Below are positions 32,677-42,332 of a stretch of 64,000 nt of DNA, one piece after another. The translations under genes were made by a program, and so were the position numbers. This stretch comes from Candidatus Thiocaldithrix dubininis (GTDB lineage Bacteria > Pseudomonadota > Gammaproteobacteria > Thiotrichales > Thiotrichaceae): the NCBI GenBank assembly GCA_029972135.1, contig CP124755.1:992001-1056000 (forward strand). The letters are read 5' to 3'. The notes beneath the pieces were generated by a model. That model was given only the letters and a program-made list of their open reading frames with translations. It did not search any database and was not told the origin of the DNA. Positions within the stretch are counted from its first letter, which is position 1. Each line of letters starts with the position of its first letter.

Positions 32677-32710
32677 AAGCTACCCTAATCATTAGGGTAG
32701 CTTATTTTTT
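32677..32710. terminator. Bidirectional terminator between DUF533 and bolA
   Basis: Arms aagctaccctaat (32677-32689) and attagggtagctt (32691-32703) pair perfectly; attttttatt follows on the plus strand. It serves convergent genes. Confidence 0.85.
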
Positions 32711-32711
32711 A

Positions 32712-33023
32712 TTATTTACCACCGCCCATACATAATGGCGACTCGGCTACCTTACCTGCTTTTGCCATATATTCATCGGGGGTTAGCGTATGTAACGCCA
32801 GCGCATGAATTTTTCCGGCTAATTCCTCGGCTAGAATTTGATTCATCAGTTGATGACGCGCAACTAAACGTTTTCCATTAAACTGCTCACTTACGACCGT
32901 AACCTTAAAGTGTGATTCCGCGCCAGCGGGTACATTGTGCATATGACTTTCATTAATCACAGCCAAATACTCTGGGTTTAAGGCTTGTTCAATTTTTTGC
33001 TGTATCTGTAATTGCATGTTCAT
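32712..33023 (-). CDS. BolA-family protein
   Basis: A 103-residue BolA-like protein, a class that binds monothiol glutaredoxins and helps deliver Fe-S clusters or acts as a DNA-binding morphogene. Signatures are the INESHMHNVPAGAESHFKVTVVS core and RHQLMNQILAEEL with the conserved His residues, followed by IHALALHTLTP. The start is set at ATG 33023; a TTG two codons earlier is less likely. The C terminus CMGGGK includes a lone Cys. Confidence 0.88.
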   Translation of the reverse strand: MNMQLQIQQKIEQALNPEYLAVINESHMHNVPAGAESHFKVTVVSEQFNGKRLVARHQLMNQILAEELAGKIHALALHTLTPDEYMAKAGKVAESPLCMGGGK

Positions 33024-33118
33024 AATCAAATTCTTTGAAATTAATGATGATTAACTTGAAACCGTTTAAATATCACGCGTATATTTCGCGCAGATAAAAT
33101 AACGGCTTGCCACGCAAC

Positions 33119-34090
33119 ATGAACCAAAAACAAAACTTTGACAAATTAGCGCAATATTTACAAAACAAAATTATTGGCCAGCAAACCCTAATTAATCGCT
33201 TGTTGATTGCTTTATTAGCAGATGGGCATTTGTTAGTGGAAGGTGCGCCGGGTTTAGCGAAAACTCGGGCGATTCAAATGCTGGGACAAGGCATTGAAGG
33301 CGATTTTCATCGTGTGCAATTTACGCCTGATTTATTACCTGCGGATATTACCGGTACAGAAGTCTTTCACCCCAACGATGGCACTTTCCATTTTCAAAAA
33401 GGCCCGTTGTTTCATAATCTGATTTTGGCGGATGAAATTAATCGAGCCCCTGCGAAAGTACAATCCGCGTTATTGGAAGCAATGGCGGAACGGCAAATTA
33501 CGGTTGCAGGTACGACGTGGAAATTGCCTGAGCCATTTTTAGTTATGGCGACGCAAAACCCTATTGAGCAAGAAGGCACTTATCATTTGCCCGAAGCGCA
33601 ATTAGACCGCTTTCTGATGCACGTATTAGTGGATTACCCGACGGCAGAAGAAGAACAGCAAATTTTGCATTTGTCGCGGCGTGAAGCGATGCAGCAAGTA
33701 CAGCATATTCAAGAACACGTACAGCCAATTGTCAGTCAGGAAGATGTACGCCAAGCGCGTGAAGCGGTGTTGAATATTTACATGGCGGAAAAAGTCGAAA
33801 CTTATTTACTGCAATTGGTATTGGCCACTCGGAATGCGGAAAAATACGGGCGGCATTTAGCGGGACGTATTGCGTATGGTGCAAGCCCTCGCGCTACCTT
33901 AGCGTTAGACCGTTGTGCGCGGGCGCACGCTTGGTTAGCGGGTCGTGAATTTGTTAGCCCTGAAGATGTACAAGCGGTTGCACATGATGTATTGCGCCAC
34001 CGCATTCTATTGACGTTTGAAGCAGAAGCGGATGGCATGACCAGCCAGCATGTGATTGACGAACTATTGGCAGTGGTGGCTGTGCCATAA
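33119..34090 (+). CDS. MoxR-family AAA+ ATPase
   Basis: A 323-residue AAA+ protein. Walker A VEGAPGLAKTRAI (about residues 37-49), Walker B LILADEINRAPAKVQSALLEAM, sensor 1 MATQNPIEQEGTYHLPEAQLDRF, and a C-terminal lid domain. MoxR ATPases work as chaperone partners of VWA proteins; here DUF58 and VWA genes follow directly with overlapping ends. The first in-frame codon is TTG at 33107; ATG at 33119 is preferred although no strong ribosome site is visible for either. Confidence 0.92.
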   Translation: MNQKQNFDKLAQYLQNKIIGQQTLINRLLIALLADGHLLVEGAPGLAKTRAIQMLGQGIEGDFHRVQFTPDLLPADITGTEVFHPNDGTFHFQKGPLFHNLILADEINRAPAKVQSALLEAMAERQITVAGTTWKLPEPFLVMATQNPIEQEGTYHLPEAQLDRFLMHVLVDYPTAEEEQQILHLSRREAMQQVQHIQEHVQPIVSQEDVRQAREAVLNIYMAEKVETYLLQLVLATRNAEKYGRHLAGRIAYGASPRATLALDRCARAHAWLAGREFVSPEDVQAVAHDVLRHRILLTFEAEADGMTSQHVIDELLAVVAVP

Positions 34091-35034
34091 TGAATGTAAT
34101 GGGGGGGAAAGCCGTTTATAACCAAACAGGTGACGGCATTGTCTATAGTTCACTGGCGTCTTTATTACGATTACAAAGCCAGATTCGCACACTTAATTTA
34201 GCCAAAAAGCATATTCGATCTCGACATGCGGGCGTACATCGTTCTGTGTATAAAGGGCGGGGTATGGATTTTGCCGAGTCGCGTCCTTATCAAGCCGGTG
34301 ATGATATTCGCACCTTGGATTGGCGCGTGACGGCTCGCAGCGGTCGTTTACACACTAAAATCTTTGAAGAAGAACGTGAAAAGCCAGTATTGGTTTGGGT
34401 GGATTTACGCCCGACTATGTTTTTTGCAACCCGTGGGCAATTCAAATCCGTAGTAGCGGCAGAAATTACGGCGTTATTAATGTGGAAGACCTTGAAAATC
34501 GGTGATCGGTTTGGTGGTATTTTACAAAATGGCGGCCATAGTGAATTAAAGCCTTCGCGTAGTCGGGCGGCTGCCTTAAATTTGCTAAAACAAGTCAGTG
34601 ATTTAACGCAAACGGGACAATCTACACAGGCGCATAGCAGCAGTGATTTAAGCAGTAGCTGGACACGCCTACGCCGAGTAGCCAGTGCAGGCAGCCAAGT
34701 GTTTGTGATTAGCGATTTTCGGCAGGTCAATGCGCAGGCTTTACGCCAATTAGCCATGTTAACCCGGCATGCGCAATTAAGCTTGATTGAGATTAGCGAC
34801 CCGTTTGAAGCGCATCCACCTGCACAAGGACAAGTTCGCCTAACCGACGGTGCGCGTAAGCTTTGGGTCAATTTGGGGCAAAAGCTCTGGCGGCAACGCT
34901 ATGCTGAACGTCATCATGCCGCACAACAAAGTTTAACGGAATTTGCACGTCTACATCGTTTGCCATTCGTGCACATTTCTACCGCAGACGATATGCAAAC
35001 GCGTTTAATGAAATTAGCCAAGGGGTTGCGATGA
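34090..35034 (+). CDS. DUF58 domain protein
   Basis: A 314-residue cytoplasmic protein with the DUF58 signature MDFAESRPYQAGDDIRTLDWRVTAR (about residues 58-82) and the following LHTKIFEEEREKPVLVWVDLR. DUF58 proteins have a degenerate VWA-like fold and regularly accompany MoxR; the biochemical task is unknown. It overlaps moxR by one base and the next gene by four bases, so the operon is tightly coupled. Confidence 0.9.
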   Translation: MNVMGGKAVYNQTGDGIVYSSLASLLRLQSQIRTLNLAKKHIRSRHAGVHRSVYKGRGMDFAESRPYQAGDDIRTLDWRVTARSGRLHTKIFEEEREKPVLVWVDLRPTMFFATRGQFKSVVAAEITALLMWKTLKIGDRFGGILQNGGHSELKPSRSRAAALNLLKQVSDLTQTGQSTQAHSSSDLSSSWTRLRRVASAGSQVFVISDFRQVNAQALRQLAMLTRHAQLSLIEISDPFEAHPPAQGQVRLTDGARKLWVNLGQKLWRQRYAERHHAAQQSLTEFARLHRLPFVHISTADDMQTRLMKLAKGLR

Positions 35035-35519
35035 ATCCCAGTAGTTTAGCGCTAAAAGATATTCATTTGCCCGCTCATGGGGTAAGCATTTGGCCATTAG
35101 CGCCACTGTGGTGGTTGCTCATTGCTTTAGGTGTGCTTGGTGTGTTGGCGTTAGTATGGTATGTGTGGAAACGCCCCGCCCAACCACACTATCAAAAAAA
35201 TGATATTGCCTTACAAGCCTTGGCTGACTTGCAAACCCAATACAATCAACAACCTTTAGAACTCTTACGCGAAGTATCGGTATTAATCCGCCGCATTGCT
35301 TTAACGCGCTTTGGGCGGCATAGAATTGCGGGTTTGACCGGAGCAGCTTGGTTAGAATTTTTAGATAAAACCTCGGGGCAAGCCGTTTTTCAGCAGCGTT
35401 ATGCGGCTTATGTGACAGCAAGCCCTTATCAAGCCAATGCCGATTTAAGCGATTTACAAGGTTTTTTACAAGCGGTGCGTCATTGGATTCAAGCGCCGAA
35501 AGGACTTGACCATGTATGA
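35031..35519 (+). CDS. DUF4381 membrane protein
   Basis: A 162-residue protein with an N-terminal periplasmic segment (DIHLPAHGVSIWPLAP), one membrane helix (about 27-45) and a helical cytoplasmic domain containing LLREVSVLIRRIALTRFGRHRIAGLTGAAWLEFLD, the typical DUF4381 core. This family is a standard member of moxR/bat operons. The next gene overlaps its end by 14 bases. Confidence 0.85.
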   Translation: MNPSSLALKDIHLPAHGVSIWPLAPLWWLLIALGVLGVLALVWYVWKRPAQPHYQKNDIALQALADLQTQYNQQPLELLREVSVLIRRIALTRFGRHRIAGLTGAAWLEFLDKTSGQAVFQQRYAAYVTASPYQANADLSDLQGFLQAVRHWIQAPKGLDHV

Positions 35520-36492
35520 ACTCGCGTGGTGGTGGATGTTGGTCTTATTGCCGCTGCCGTGGTTGGTTTGGCGCTTTGCTAAACCCGTGCAACAACAGTT
35601 GGGAATTGCCTTAAAAGTACCATTTTTAGAAGATTTTCAGCAAGCGGCTGTAGCAGGCAATAGTTTAAGTAAGCGCCTTATGCTGGGCTTAGCCTTCATT
35701 GCATGGTGCTGTTTAATCATTGCGGCAGCGCGTCCAGTTTGGGTGGGGGAATCTGTGGAAATTCCTGTCTCAGGGCGGGATTTAATGTTAGCGGTCGACT
35801 TATCCGGTTCTATGGAAGAACAGGATTTTATGCTGAATGGGCAAGTAGTAGACCGTTTAACCGCGACTAAAGCAGTGGCGGGTGATTTTATCCGCAAGCG
35901 CACGGGCGACCGGATTGGTTTAGTGTTATTCGGTGACCGTGCTTATGTGCAAGTGCCATTAACCTTTGATCGGCAAACGGTGCTGCAATTGTTGAATGAA
36001 TCTGCTTTAGGGCTAGCCGGGCAACGTACCGCAATTGGCGATGCGATTGGCTTAGCCTTGAAACGTTTACAAAATAGCCCGGAAAAAAATCGGGTGTTGA
36101 TTCTCATGACGGATGGTGCAAATACCGCTGGCAATGTAACGCCTTTGGATGCAGCCGAGATGGCGGCAGCAAAGGGTTTGAAAATTTATACGGTGGGCAT
36201 TGGTTCAGAGAATAGTGCTATGCGTGATATGTTTGGTTTTCAGTTGCTAAACCCTAATGCAGATTTGGATGAGACTACCTTGAAAGCCATTGCAGATAAA
36301 ACGGGTGGGCAATATTTTCGCGCCCGTGATACGGACGAGTTTCAAAAAATTTATGCAGAATTGGATCGCTTAGAACCCGTTAACAAAGCGGCAGAATATT
36401 GGCGACCACAACAAGAATTATTTCGTTGGCCTTTACTCATCGCCTTGCTATTAAGCCTGTTGGTTGGAGTATTGCGCCTACGGCAGGAGTAA
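35506..36492 (+). CDS. batA: VWA-domain membrane protein, BatA type
   Basis: A 328-residue protein: two N-terminal hydrophobic segments (about 5-22 and 55-75), a VWA domain (about 88-285) with intact metal-ion site DLSGSM and TDGANTAGN, and a C-terminal membrane helix (about 306-324). BatA and BatB are linked to aerotolerance and envelope integrity in Bacteroides and other bacteria; the mechanism is unresolved. It is three bases upstream of the batB-like gene. Confidence 0.9.
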   Translation: MTMYELAWWWMLVLLPLPWLVWRFAKPVQQQLGIALKVPFLEDFQQAAVAGNSLSKRLMLGLAFIAWCCLIIAAARPVWVGESVEIPVSGRDLMLAVDLSGSMEEQDFMLNGQVVDRLTATKAVAGDFIRKRTGDRIGLVLFGDRAYVQVPLTFDRQTVLQLLNESALGLAGQRTAIGDAIGLALKRLQNSPEKNRVLILMTDGANTAGNVTPLDAAEMAAAKGLKIYTVGIGSENSAMRDMFGFQLLNPNADLDETTLKAIADKTGGQYFRARDTDEFQKIYAELDRLEPVNKAAEYWRPQQELFRWPLLIALLLSLLVGVLRLRQE

Positions 36493-36495
36493 CGC

Positions 36496-38319
36496 ATGTG
36501 GGGTAATTTTCATTTTCTGTATTCGGCTTGGTTAGGTTTGTTTGCCCTAATTCCGGTTGTTTGGATATTAAAGAACTATAAATTCAAACATAAAGCCAAT
36601 TGGGAACAATGGATTGATCCACAATTACGCCCTTATGTATTAAGCGGGCAAATTAGCCAATTGCATCAAGGGTGGCATGTGATTCTCTCATTTGTCATTG
36701 CGATTGCAGCCTTGGCAATGGCAGGGCCTGCGTGGACAAAGCGCGAAGTTCCTGTATTCCGCAATCAACAAGCAGTGGTATTAGGCTTAGATTTATCGCA
36801 ATCCATGCAAGCGGAAGATGTTAAACCGGATCGGCTGAGCCAAGCTCGCTTTAAATTATTGGATTTGTTGAATACTCGTAAAGCGGGGCAGACTGGCTTA
36901 GTCGTGTTTGCCGGTGATGCTTTTGCTGTTTCGCCCTTAACCGACGATATTGAAAATATTAGCGAACAGGTGAAAAATTTAACGCCAGATGTAATGCCAG
37001 TCGCAGGTAGTCGCTTAGCACCTGCTATTCAACAAGCCTTGGATTTATTTAAGCAATCCGGCATTGGGCAAGGGCAAATTCTATTAATGACAGACGGCGT
37101 TTCTGATACTGAAGCCGCAAAGGTGGTTGCCGAAAAAGCGCAAAAAGCCGGTTACCCTGTGTCTATTTTAGCTGTTGGTACGCCAGCGGGCGCACCGATT
37201 CCGCAACGACATGGCGGCTTTTTAACTGATGCAGCCGGACAGACGATCATGGCGACGGTAAATACGGCTGATTTACAAGCCATTGCACAAGCTGGAGGTG
37301 GTAAATTTGTAGCCAGTACGGTGGACGATGCCGATATTAATCAGCTTACTCAAGCATGGCAGTTGAGTGGCAATACGGCATTAACAGATGGTAAAGGACG
37401 ACAAATTGATACTTGGGTCAATCAAGGCTATTGGTTATTGCTGTTGCTGATTCCCGTGGCAGTGTTGGCATTTCGGCGCGGCTGGTTAGCCAGTATTGTA
37501 TTAGCCGCTGTATGTTTGCCGAGTTTGCCGCAGCCCGCCCAAGCCGCTAGTTTGGAAAGTATGTGGTTAAATCCCGATCAGCGTGGTTTAAAAGCGTTGA
37601 ATGAAGGTAATGCGGAAAAAGCCGAGCAACTCTTTAAGGATTCACAATGGAAAGCGGCAGCCGCTTATAAAAATAAGGATTTCAAAACTGCTGAAAAGTT
37701 GTATAGCGCGGATAAAAGCGCCACCGGACAGTATAATTTAGGCAATAGTTTAGCCATGCAAGGCAAATTACCCGAAGCCGTTAAAGCTTATGAGCAAGCT
37801 TTAGCTCAACAGCCGGAGTTTCCCGATGCTAAAACAAATTTAGAAACGGTGAAAAAAGCCTTAGAGCAACAAGATAAACAACAGCAAGCGCAAAATAATC
37901 AGCAAAATCAAAAAGGCGATCAGCAAAATCAGCAGAATTCCCAAGAGCAATCCGGTGGAATGCAAGGTGATAAAGGACAAGAAACCCAACAAACTGAAGC
38001 CGATAAACAGCAAGCTCAACGTGAACAACAAGCGGCTGAACAAGCTAAACAGGCAGCAGATAAACAAGCTGCTACAGAACAACAGTTAAAAGCGGCACAA
38101 GCCAAACAAGCCGAAGCTGAAAAAGCTAAGCAGGCACAAGCAGCGCAAGCTGAACAAACTGAAAGCGAAGCCGAGGCGCAAAACCGTGAACAAGCCCAAG
38201 CGGCGGAACAATGGTTACGACGTATTCCCGACGATCCGTCGGGCTTGTGGCGGCGTAAATTTGTGTATCAATATCGGCAGCGTGGCAATCAAACCGTAGA
38301 AGGAGAAACCGCATGGTAA
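36496..38319 (+). CDS. VWA-TPR fusion protein, BatB-BatC type
   Basis: A 607-residue fusion. Membrane segments near 10-25 and 57-77, a VWA domain (about 88-290; GLDLSQSMQAEDV, LMTDGVSDTE), a further helix pair (about 312-350), then TPR repeats (about 355-455; FKTAEKLYSADKSATGQYNLGNSLA) and a very Gln-rich, Ala/Lys/Glu tail (about 455-575) ending in a short basic module (WLRRIPDDPSGLWRRKFVYQYR). In other genomes batB and batC are separate genes; here they are one. The Gln/Asn-rich tract is low complexity. Confidence 0.9.
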   Translation: MWGNFHFLYSAWLGLFALIPVVWILKNYKFKHKANWEQWIDPQLRPYVLSGQISQLHQGWHVILSFVIAIAALAMAGPAWTKREVPVFRNQQAVVLGLDLSQSMQAEDVKPDRLSQARFKLLDLLNTRKAGQTGLVVFAGDAFAVSPLTDDIENISEQVKNLTPDVMPVAGSRLAPAIQQALDLFKQSGIGQGQILLMTDGVSDTEAAKVVAEKAQKAGYPVSILAVGTPAGAPIPQRHGGFLTDAAGQTIMATVNTADLQAIAQAGGGKFVASTVDDADINQLTQAWQLSGNTALTDGKGRQIDTWVNQGYWLLLLLIPVAVLAFRRGWLASIVLAAVCLPSLPQPAQAASLESMWLNPDQRGLKALNEGNAEKAEQLFKDSQWKAAAAYKNKDFKTAEKLYSADKSATGQYNLGNSLAMQGKLPEAVKAYEQALAQQPEFPDAKTNLETVKKALEQQDKQQQAQNNQQNQKGDQQNQQNSQEQSGGMQGDKGQETQQTEADKQQAQREQQAAEQAKQAADKQAATEQQLKAAQAKQAEAEKAKQAQAAQAEQTESEAEAQNREQAQAAEQWLRRIPDDPSGLWRRKFVYQYRQRGNQTVEGETAW

Positions 38320-40058
38320 AACGTATGGGTTGGTTAATAGGTTTGCTGTGTTGCTTGGCGTTTAATAACAGCTATGCGGCTACGATTACGGCGGAATTTG
38401 ATCGCAATCCCGTGGCTTTGGGTGATCCGGTAAATCTGCGTTTTACGGCGGATGATACAGTGGAAGAGCCTAACTTTGCAGTGTTGGAAAAGGATTTTGA
38501 GATTCGCGGTCACTCGCAAAGCAATAGTTTTAATATGGACAATAATGGCATCAATACCTCAACCACTTGGGAATTGAATGTTGTGCCTAAAACGACGGGT
38601 ACGCTTAAAGTACCGTCCATTGCGTTTGGGAAAGCTTACAGCCCTGCTTTAGAACTGACAGTGACTGACCCTCCGGCGGCGGGTAATGCGGCGAGTGGGC
38701 AGGCAACCCAAGATGACTTGTTGGTAGAAGTCGAGGTCGATAATAAGACACCGGTGGTGCAACAACAGGTATTAGTCACTCAACGCTTATTATTTTTACT
38801 TGATTTCCAACCACAAGCGACTCTCACGCAGCCCGAAATTACCCAAGGTAAAGGCAGTTTACAGCAGTTGGGTAAAGACAAAAGCGGCACATTAATGCGT
38901 AATGGGCATAACTACCGTATGTTAGAACGGCGCTTTGCGCTTGTGCCGCAACAGAGTGGCGAGTTAACGCTAGGGCGTAGCCGTTTTGAGGGCTTGTTAA
39001 TTGAGCCGGGCTATAATCGTTTTGATCCATTTGGTATGGATGGCAAACCGGTTCAGCGTTATTCCCAACCGATTACGTTAAATGTGGGGGCGCAACCTAA
39101 GCAATTTGCGGGGGCGCAATGGTTACCCGCCAAAAATATAACGCTCAATGCGCATTGGCAAACGCCGCCGGATAAATTAAAAGCCGGTGAACCGGTTACC
39201 CTAACCTTAGCTATTATGGCTGAGGGTTTAACCGCTGAACAATTGCCACCCTTAAAAGTAGATGCGCCTGCGGGTATTAAAGCCTATACCAATAAACCAG
39301 AGTTGCGTAACCAAACCAGTGCTAACGGTGTGGTCGGGGTACGCAATGAAAATTGGGTTATTCTTGCTCCCTATAATGGCAGTTATCAATTACCGGCTAT
39401 TACCTTAGACTGGTGGAATGTCAATACGCAAAAAGCCGAGCAAGCCAAAATTGACGCAGTGACATTAATGGTTAGCGGTGGGCAAGCTGCGCCTACATCT
39501 ACGCAAACACAACCGCCCGCATCCACAGCTAATCAAGCGGCTGTGCCTAATGCCGCCGCGCCTAGTAATAATGCCCAGGCTGCCCCAGATAATGAGGCTG
39601 AGCAACAAGCACAACAATTTACCTTAGCTAAAGTGGCTATTGGGCTATTGTTGGTTTGGTTAGTCTTAAGCGGTTTATGGCTGATTTGGCTATGGTGGCG
39701 ACGTGCTAAAGTGCCTGTACGTGCTTCTAGCCAAGCCTCTCCTTTACCTGCGCCCACGGTTAGTGCACTCGATAAGTTAGAGCAAGCTTGCCAACAAAAT
39801 GATGCGCCTGCAGCGTATAAAGCCTTACAACAATGGGCAGAAGCGAATTTATATTTACGTCCTGCGTTAATGCCGCATATTCGCGCGCGTGTTGATTCTA
39901 ATTTCCAAGCGCAATTAGATCAGCTAGAAGCGGCGGTATACGGTAAACCGGATACTGCTTGGCAAGGGCAGGGCTTATGGCAAGCAATACAAGCCTATCA
40001 GCCCAGCATGCCAGTACGTAAAGCTAAAGCAGGCTTACAAGCGTTATATCCTGAATGA
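38313..40058 (+). CDS. batD: BatD-family protein
   Basis: A 581-residue protein with a signal peptide (residues 1-22, NNSYA-A), Ig-like beta domains typical of BatD/oxygen tolerance proteins (about 23-390), an Ala/Pro/Gln linker (about 393-435), a membrane helix (about 443-465; LLVWLVLSGLWLIWLWWRR) and a cytoplasmic helical domain with a DUF7939-like look. It closes the moxR-DUF58-DUF4381-batA-batBC-batD operon, overlapping both neighbours by a few bases. Confidence 0.88.
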   Translation: MVKRMGWLIGLLCCLAFNNSYAATITAEFDRNPVALGDPVNLRFTADDTVEEPNFAVLEKDFEIRGHSQSNSFNMDNNGINTSTTWELNVVPKTTGTLKVPSIAFGKAYSPALELTVTDPPAAGNAASGQATQDDLLVEVEVDNKTPVVQQQVLVTQRLLFLLDFQPQATLTQPEITQGKGSLQQLGKDKSGTLMRNGHNYRMLERRFALVPQQSGELTLGRSRFEGLLIEPGYNRFDPFGMDGKPVQRYSQPITLNVGAQPKQFAGAQWLPAKNITLNAHWQTPPDKLKAGEPVTLTLAIMAEGLTAEQLPPLKVDAPAGIKAYTNKPELRNQTSANGVVGVRNENWVILAPYNGSYQLPAITLDWWNVNTQKAEQAKIDAVTLMVSGGQAAPTSTQTQPPASTANQAAVPNAAAPSNNAQAAPDNEAEQQAQQFTLAKVAIGLLLVWLVLSGLWLIWLWWRRAKVPVRASSQASPLPAPTVSALDKLEQACQQNDAPAAYKALQQWAEANLYLRPALMPHIRARVDSNFQAQLDQLEAAVYGKPDTAWQGQGLWQAIQAYQPSMPVRKAKAGLQALYPE

Positions 40059-40966
40059 ATGCTATAGCGACGGCGATTGTGCCGATTTGTCTATTATTGG
40101 TCTTGGGTTATATTGCCCGTCGCACGCAGTTTTTGCCTGATAGTTTTTGGCAACCCGCTGAAAAAGCCACTTATTATGTGCTGTTTCCGTTATTGTTAAT
40201 CAATGAGCTGGCGCATGCCCAATTCATTTTAGCCGATGCTAGCATTATTATTGGCTATGCTTTGGCAATTCCCTTAATTGCTTCCGCGCTATGTTTATTA
40301 GCTTTAATATTATTACCCATGAATGGTGCGGATTTTACCTCTTTTTTTCAAGGAGGTATTCGTTTTAATACCTATATTGGTTTGGCTGTTGCCAGTAGTG
40401 TATTACCGAAAAGCAGTATGGCATTAGCCGCCTTACTCATTGCCATTATGATTCCAGTTATTAATATTATTTGTGTTACCATTTTTGCAGTATTTACGCA
40501 TGGCAAAGCCAGTTTGAAAATCATTGGGTTAAATATTGTTAAAAATCCACTGATTATGGGTTCATTGATTGGCATTGTCATTAATTTAACAGGCTTGGTT
40601 ATTCCCGATATTGCGGTCAATGTTATGCAAAAATTAGCGCAAATGGCGTTACCGTTAGGTTTGTTAGCGGTAGGTGCAGGGCTAAATCTGCATCAATGGC
40701 GGGGTATGGGTAACATCGTAATAGTATCAAGTTTTATAAAATTAGCCTTATTGCCACTCATTATTTATGCCTGCAATCAAGTCTTTTTAATTAGCCCAGC
40801 GCTGAATACCGTATTAGTATTATTTTCTGCATTACCGACTGCTTCATCGGCTTATATTTTAGCCAGACAACTAGGTGGAAATGCTGAATTAATGGCCATT
40901 ATTATTACCGCTGAAACTTTAATTAGCTTAATAAGCTTGCCAATTTGCTTGATTTTAATCACTTAG
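40055..40966 (+). CDS. AEC-family transporter
   Basis: A 303-residue membrane protein with about ten hydrophobic helices in two halves, matching the auxin efflux carrier (AEC) family. Typical features are the N-terminal PICLLLVLGYIARRTQFLPD and the C-terminal LFSALPTASSAYILARQLGGN. AEC proteins export or import organic acids and similar small molecules; substrate not deducible. The four-base overlap with batD suggests co-transcription but probably not a shared function. Confidence 0.88.
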   Translation: MNAIATAIVPICLLLVLGYIARRTQFLPDSFWQPAEKATYYVLFPLLLINELAHAQFILADASIIIGYALAIPLIASALCLLALILLPMNGADFTSFFQGGIRFNTYIGLAVASSVLPKSSMALAALLIAIMIPVINIICVTIFAVFTHGKASLKIIGLNIVKNPLIMGSLIGIVINLTGLVIPDIAVNVMQKLAQMALPLGLLAVGAGLNLHQWRGMGNIVIVSSFIKLALLPLIIYACNQVFLISPALNTVLVLFSALPTASSAYILARQLGGNAELMAIIITAETLISLISLPICLILIT

Positions 40967-41085
40967 CCTGCAAAAAGGTGCTTTGTCGTTCGAGTATTTC
41001 CTACGGTCTATTGCTAGGCTTGTTTTATTGTGAGTATTCTCTTTACACTACACGGCTTTTCTAGTACTGCGCAGGGTTAAAGACT

Positions 41086-41871
41086 ATGTCCACAAGGGCA
41101 ACTTTATTGGGAGATTTCCTAGAAGAATTATGTGCGGCTACTGATTTTACAGAACGCTTTGATGTATATGCGAGATATATTACAGCGTTGGGTTTTGATG
41201 GTGCTAGCTTTACTTATGTTCCTTCTTTATTTGTGAGTAATCATATTCACGTTTCCCCCATTTTTCATGTAACCGAACATTATCCGCAAGCGTTTATTGA
41301 ACAATATAATAATGAACATTGGGAACAATACGATTTTACCATTACTGAACTTAATAAAAATAACTTTGCTATTAAGGATTGGCAACAAGCGTATGCCAGT
41401 CAAGCCTTGACAGCAGCAGCTAAACAACAGTTGTTAATTGCTAAAACCGATTATGATATTAAAAATGCCTTGACTATTCCCTTAAAGAATTTTGCGGGTG
41501 TATCGGGTACGAGCATTATCAGTCATGAGAAAAATCGTAGTTTTAATAAGCTGAAAAAAGAACATTTAGAAACACTGCAAATTTTGACGCGGGTTTTTAG
41601 TGAAAGTAATTTTGCTGATAGTGCCATTGCCACTTATTTTGTAGCACCTTATTTATCTGTATTGAAGAAGAAAGAGTTAGCCGTTTTACAATATATTGCG
41701 GCTGGCAAAGCTTTAAAAAATATTGAAACTGAGTTGGGGATTACCAAACGTTATGCCTCTAACCTATTAGATTTAGTGCGCGAGCGTCTAGGCGGTATTA
41801 GTCGGGATCAGCTTATGTGTCTATTCGGTGAGTATCGAATTTTAGATCCTAAACGAGGCTCGAGTTGCTAA
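41086..41871 (+). CDS. LuxR-type regulator with autoinducer-binding-like domain
   Basis: A 261-residue regulator. Residues about 15-180 resemble the autoinducer-binding domain of LuxR proteins (GFDGASFTYVP, then HWEQYDFTI and ALTIPLKNFAGVSGTS); residues about 195-255 form a GerE-type helix-turn-helix (LSVLKKKELAVLQYIAAGKALKNIETELG). No luxI synthase is in the window, so it would be a solo receptor if it binds a ligand at all. fccA begins about 135 bases downstream with an apparently separate start region, which makes sulfide-oxidation control possible but unproven. Confidence 0.75.
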   Translation: MSTRATLLGDFLEELCAATDFTERFDVYARYITALGFDGASFTYVPSLFVSNHIHVSPIFHVTEHYPQAFIEQYNNEHWEQYDFTITELNKNNFAIKDWQQAYASQALTAAAKQQLLIAKTDYDIKNALTIPLKNFAGVSGTSIISHEKNRSFNKLKKEHLETLQILTRVFSESNFADSAIATYFVAPYLSVLKKKELAVLQYIAAGKALKNIETELGITKRYASNLLDLVRERLGGISRDQLMCLFGEYRILDPKRGSSC

Positions 41872-42007
41872 TATGCAGGCTATTAGGCATTTCACCTAGC
41901 TTCCACCTTTTGTCTAGTCATGATAGCTCTGCGAGGTTTGTCCAATAGTGAGTTAGCATCATTGAGAATTAATCTACCTAGGTTTAAATTGTTAGGTGGA
42001 TTACTCA

Positions 42008-42319
42008 ATGTACATTAAAAATAACTATTTGAAACCAATAGCTATATTGCTTCTATTTGCGGCATCTGCCGTTGCTGCTAACCCCAATACGCTAAACCAT
42101 CCGGGTCGTATGCTAGCCGCTAATTGTTTTCAGTGCCATGGCACAGATGGTTATGGGCTTGAACATTTAGCTGGGGAGTCCGCATCAGAAATTATCGAAG
42201 AACTACAGGAAATGAAGTTTGAGTCTGCGCGTAAAGAAATTATGAATGTGCATGCACAGGCTTACACCGATGCTGAAATTCGTCTGATTGCTGATTACTT
42301 TGCTAAACAACCTAAATAA
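42008..42319 (+). CDS. fccA: Monohaem cytochrome c subunit of flavocytochrome c
   Basis: A 103-residue periplasmic class I cytochrome c. Signal peptide (residues 1-24, SAVA-A), one haem motif CFQCHG (about residues 39-44), and Met residues near the end (EELQEMKFESARKEIMNVH) as the likely sixth ligand. It accepts electrons from the FAD subunit encoded 13 bases downstream. AGGTGGA seven bases before the ATG selects this start over a GTG four codons earlier. It is the single-haem type rather than the dihaem FccA of Allochromatium. Confidence 0.88.
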   Translation: MYIKNNYLKPIAILLLFAASAVAANPNTLNHPGRMLAANCFQCHGTDGYGLEHLAGESASEIIEELQEMKFESARKEIMNVHAQAYTDAEIRLIADYFAKQPK

Positions 42320-42332
42320 GAGGAAAACTATA

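Noticed and set aside
37861..38210. The Gln-rich segment of the VWA-TPR protein as a separate gene or insertion
   Set aside because: The frame is continuous from the VWA domain through to the conserved-looking C-terminal module.
41996..42007. GTG start for fccA four codons upstream
   Set aside because: The AGGTGGA ribosome site lies on it and is properly spaced only for the ATG at 42008.
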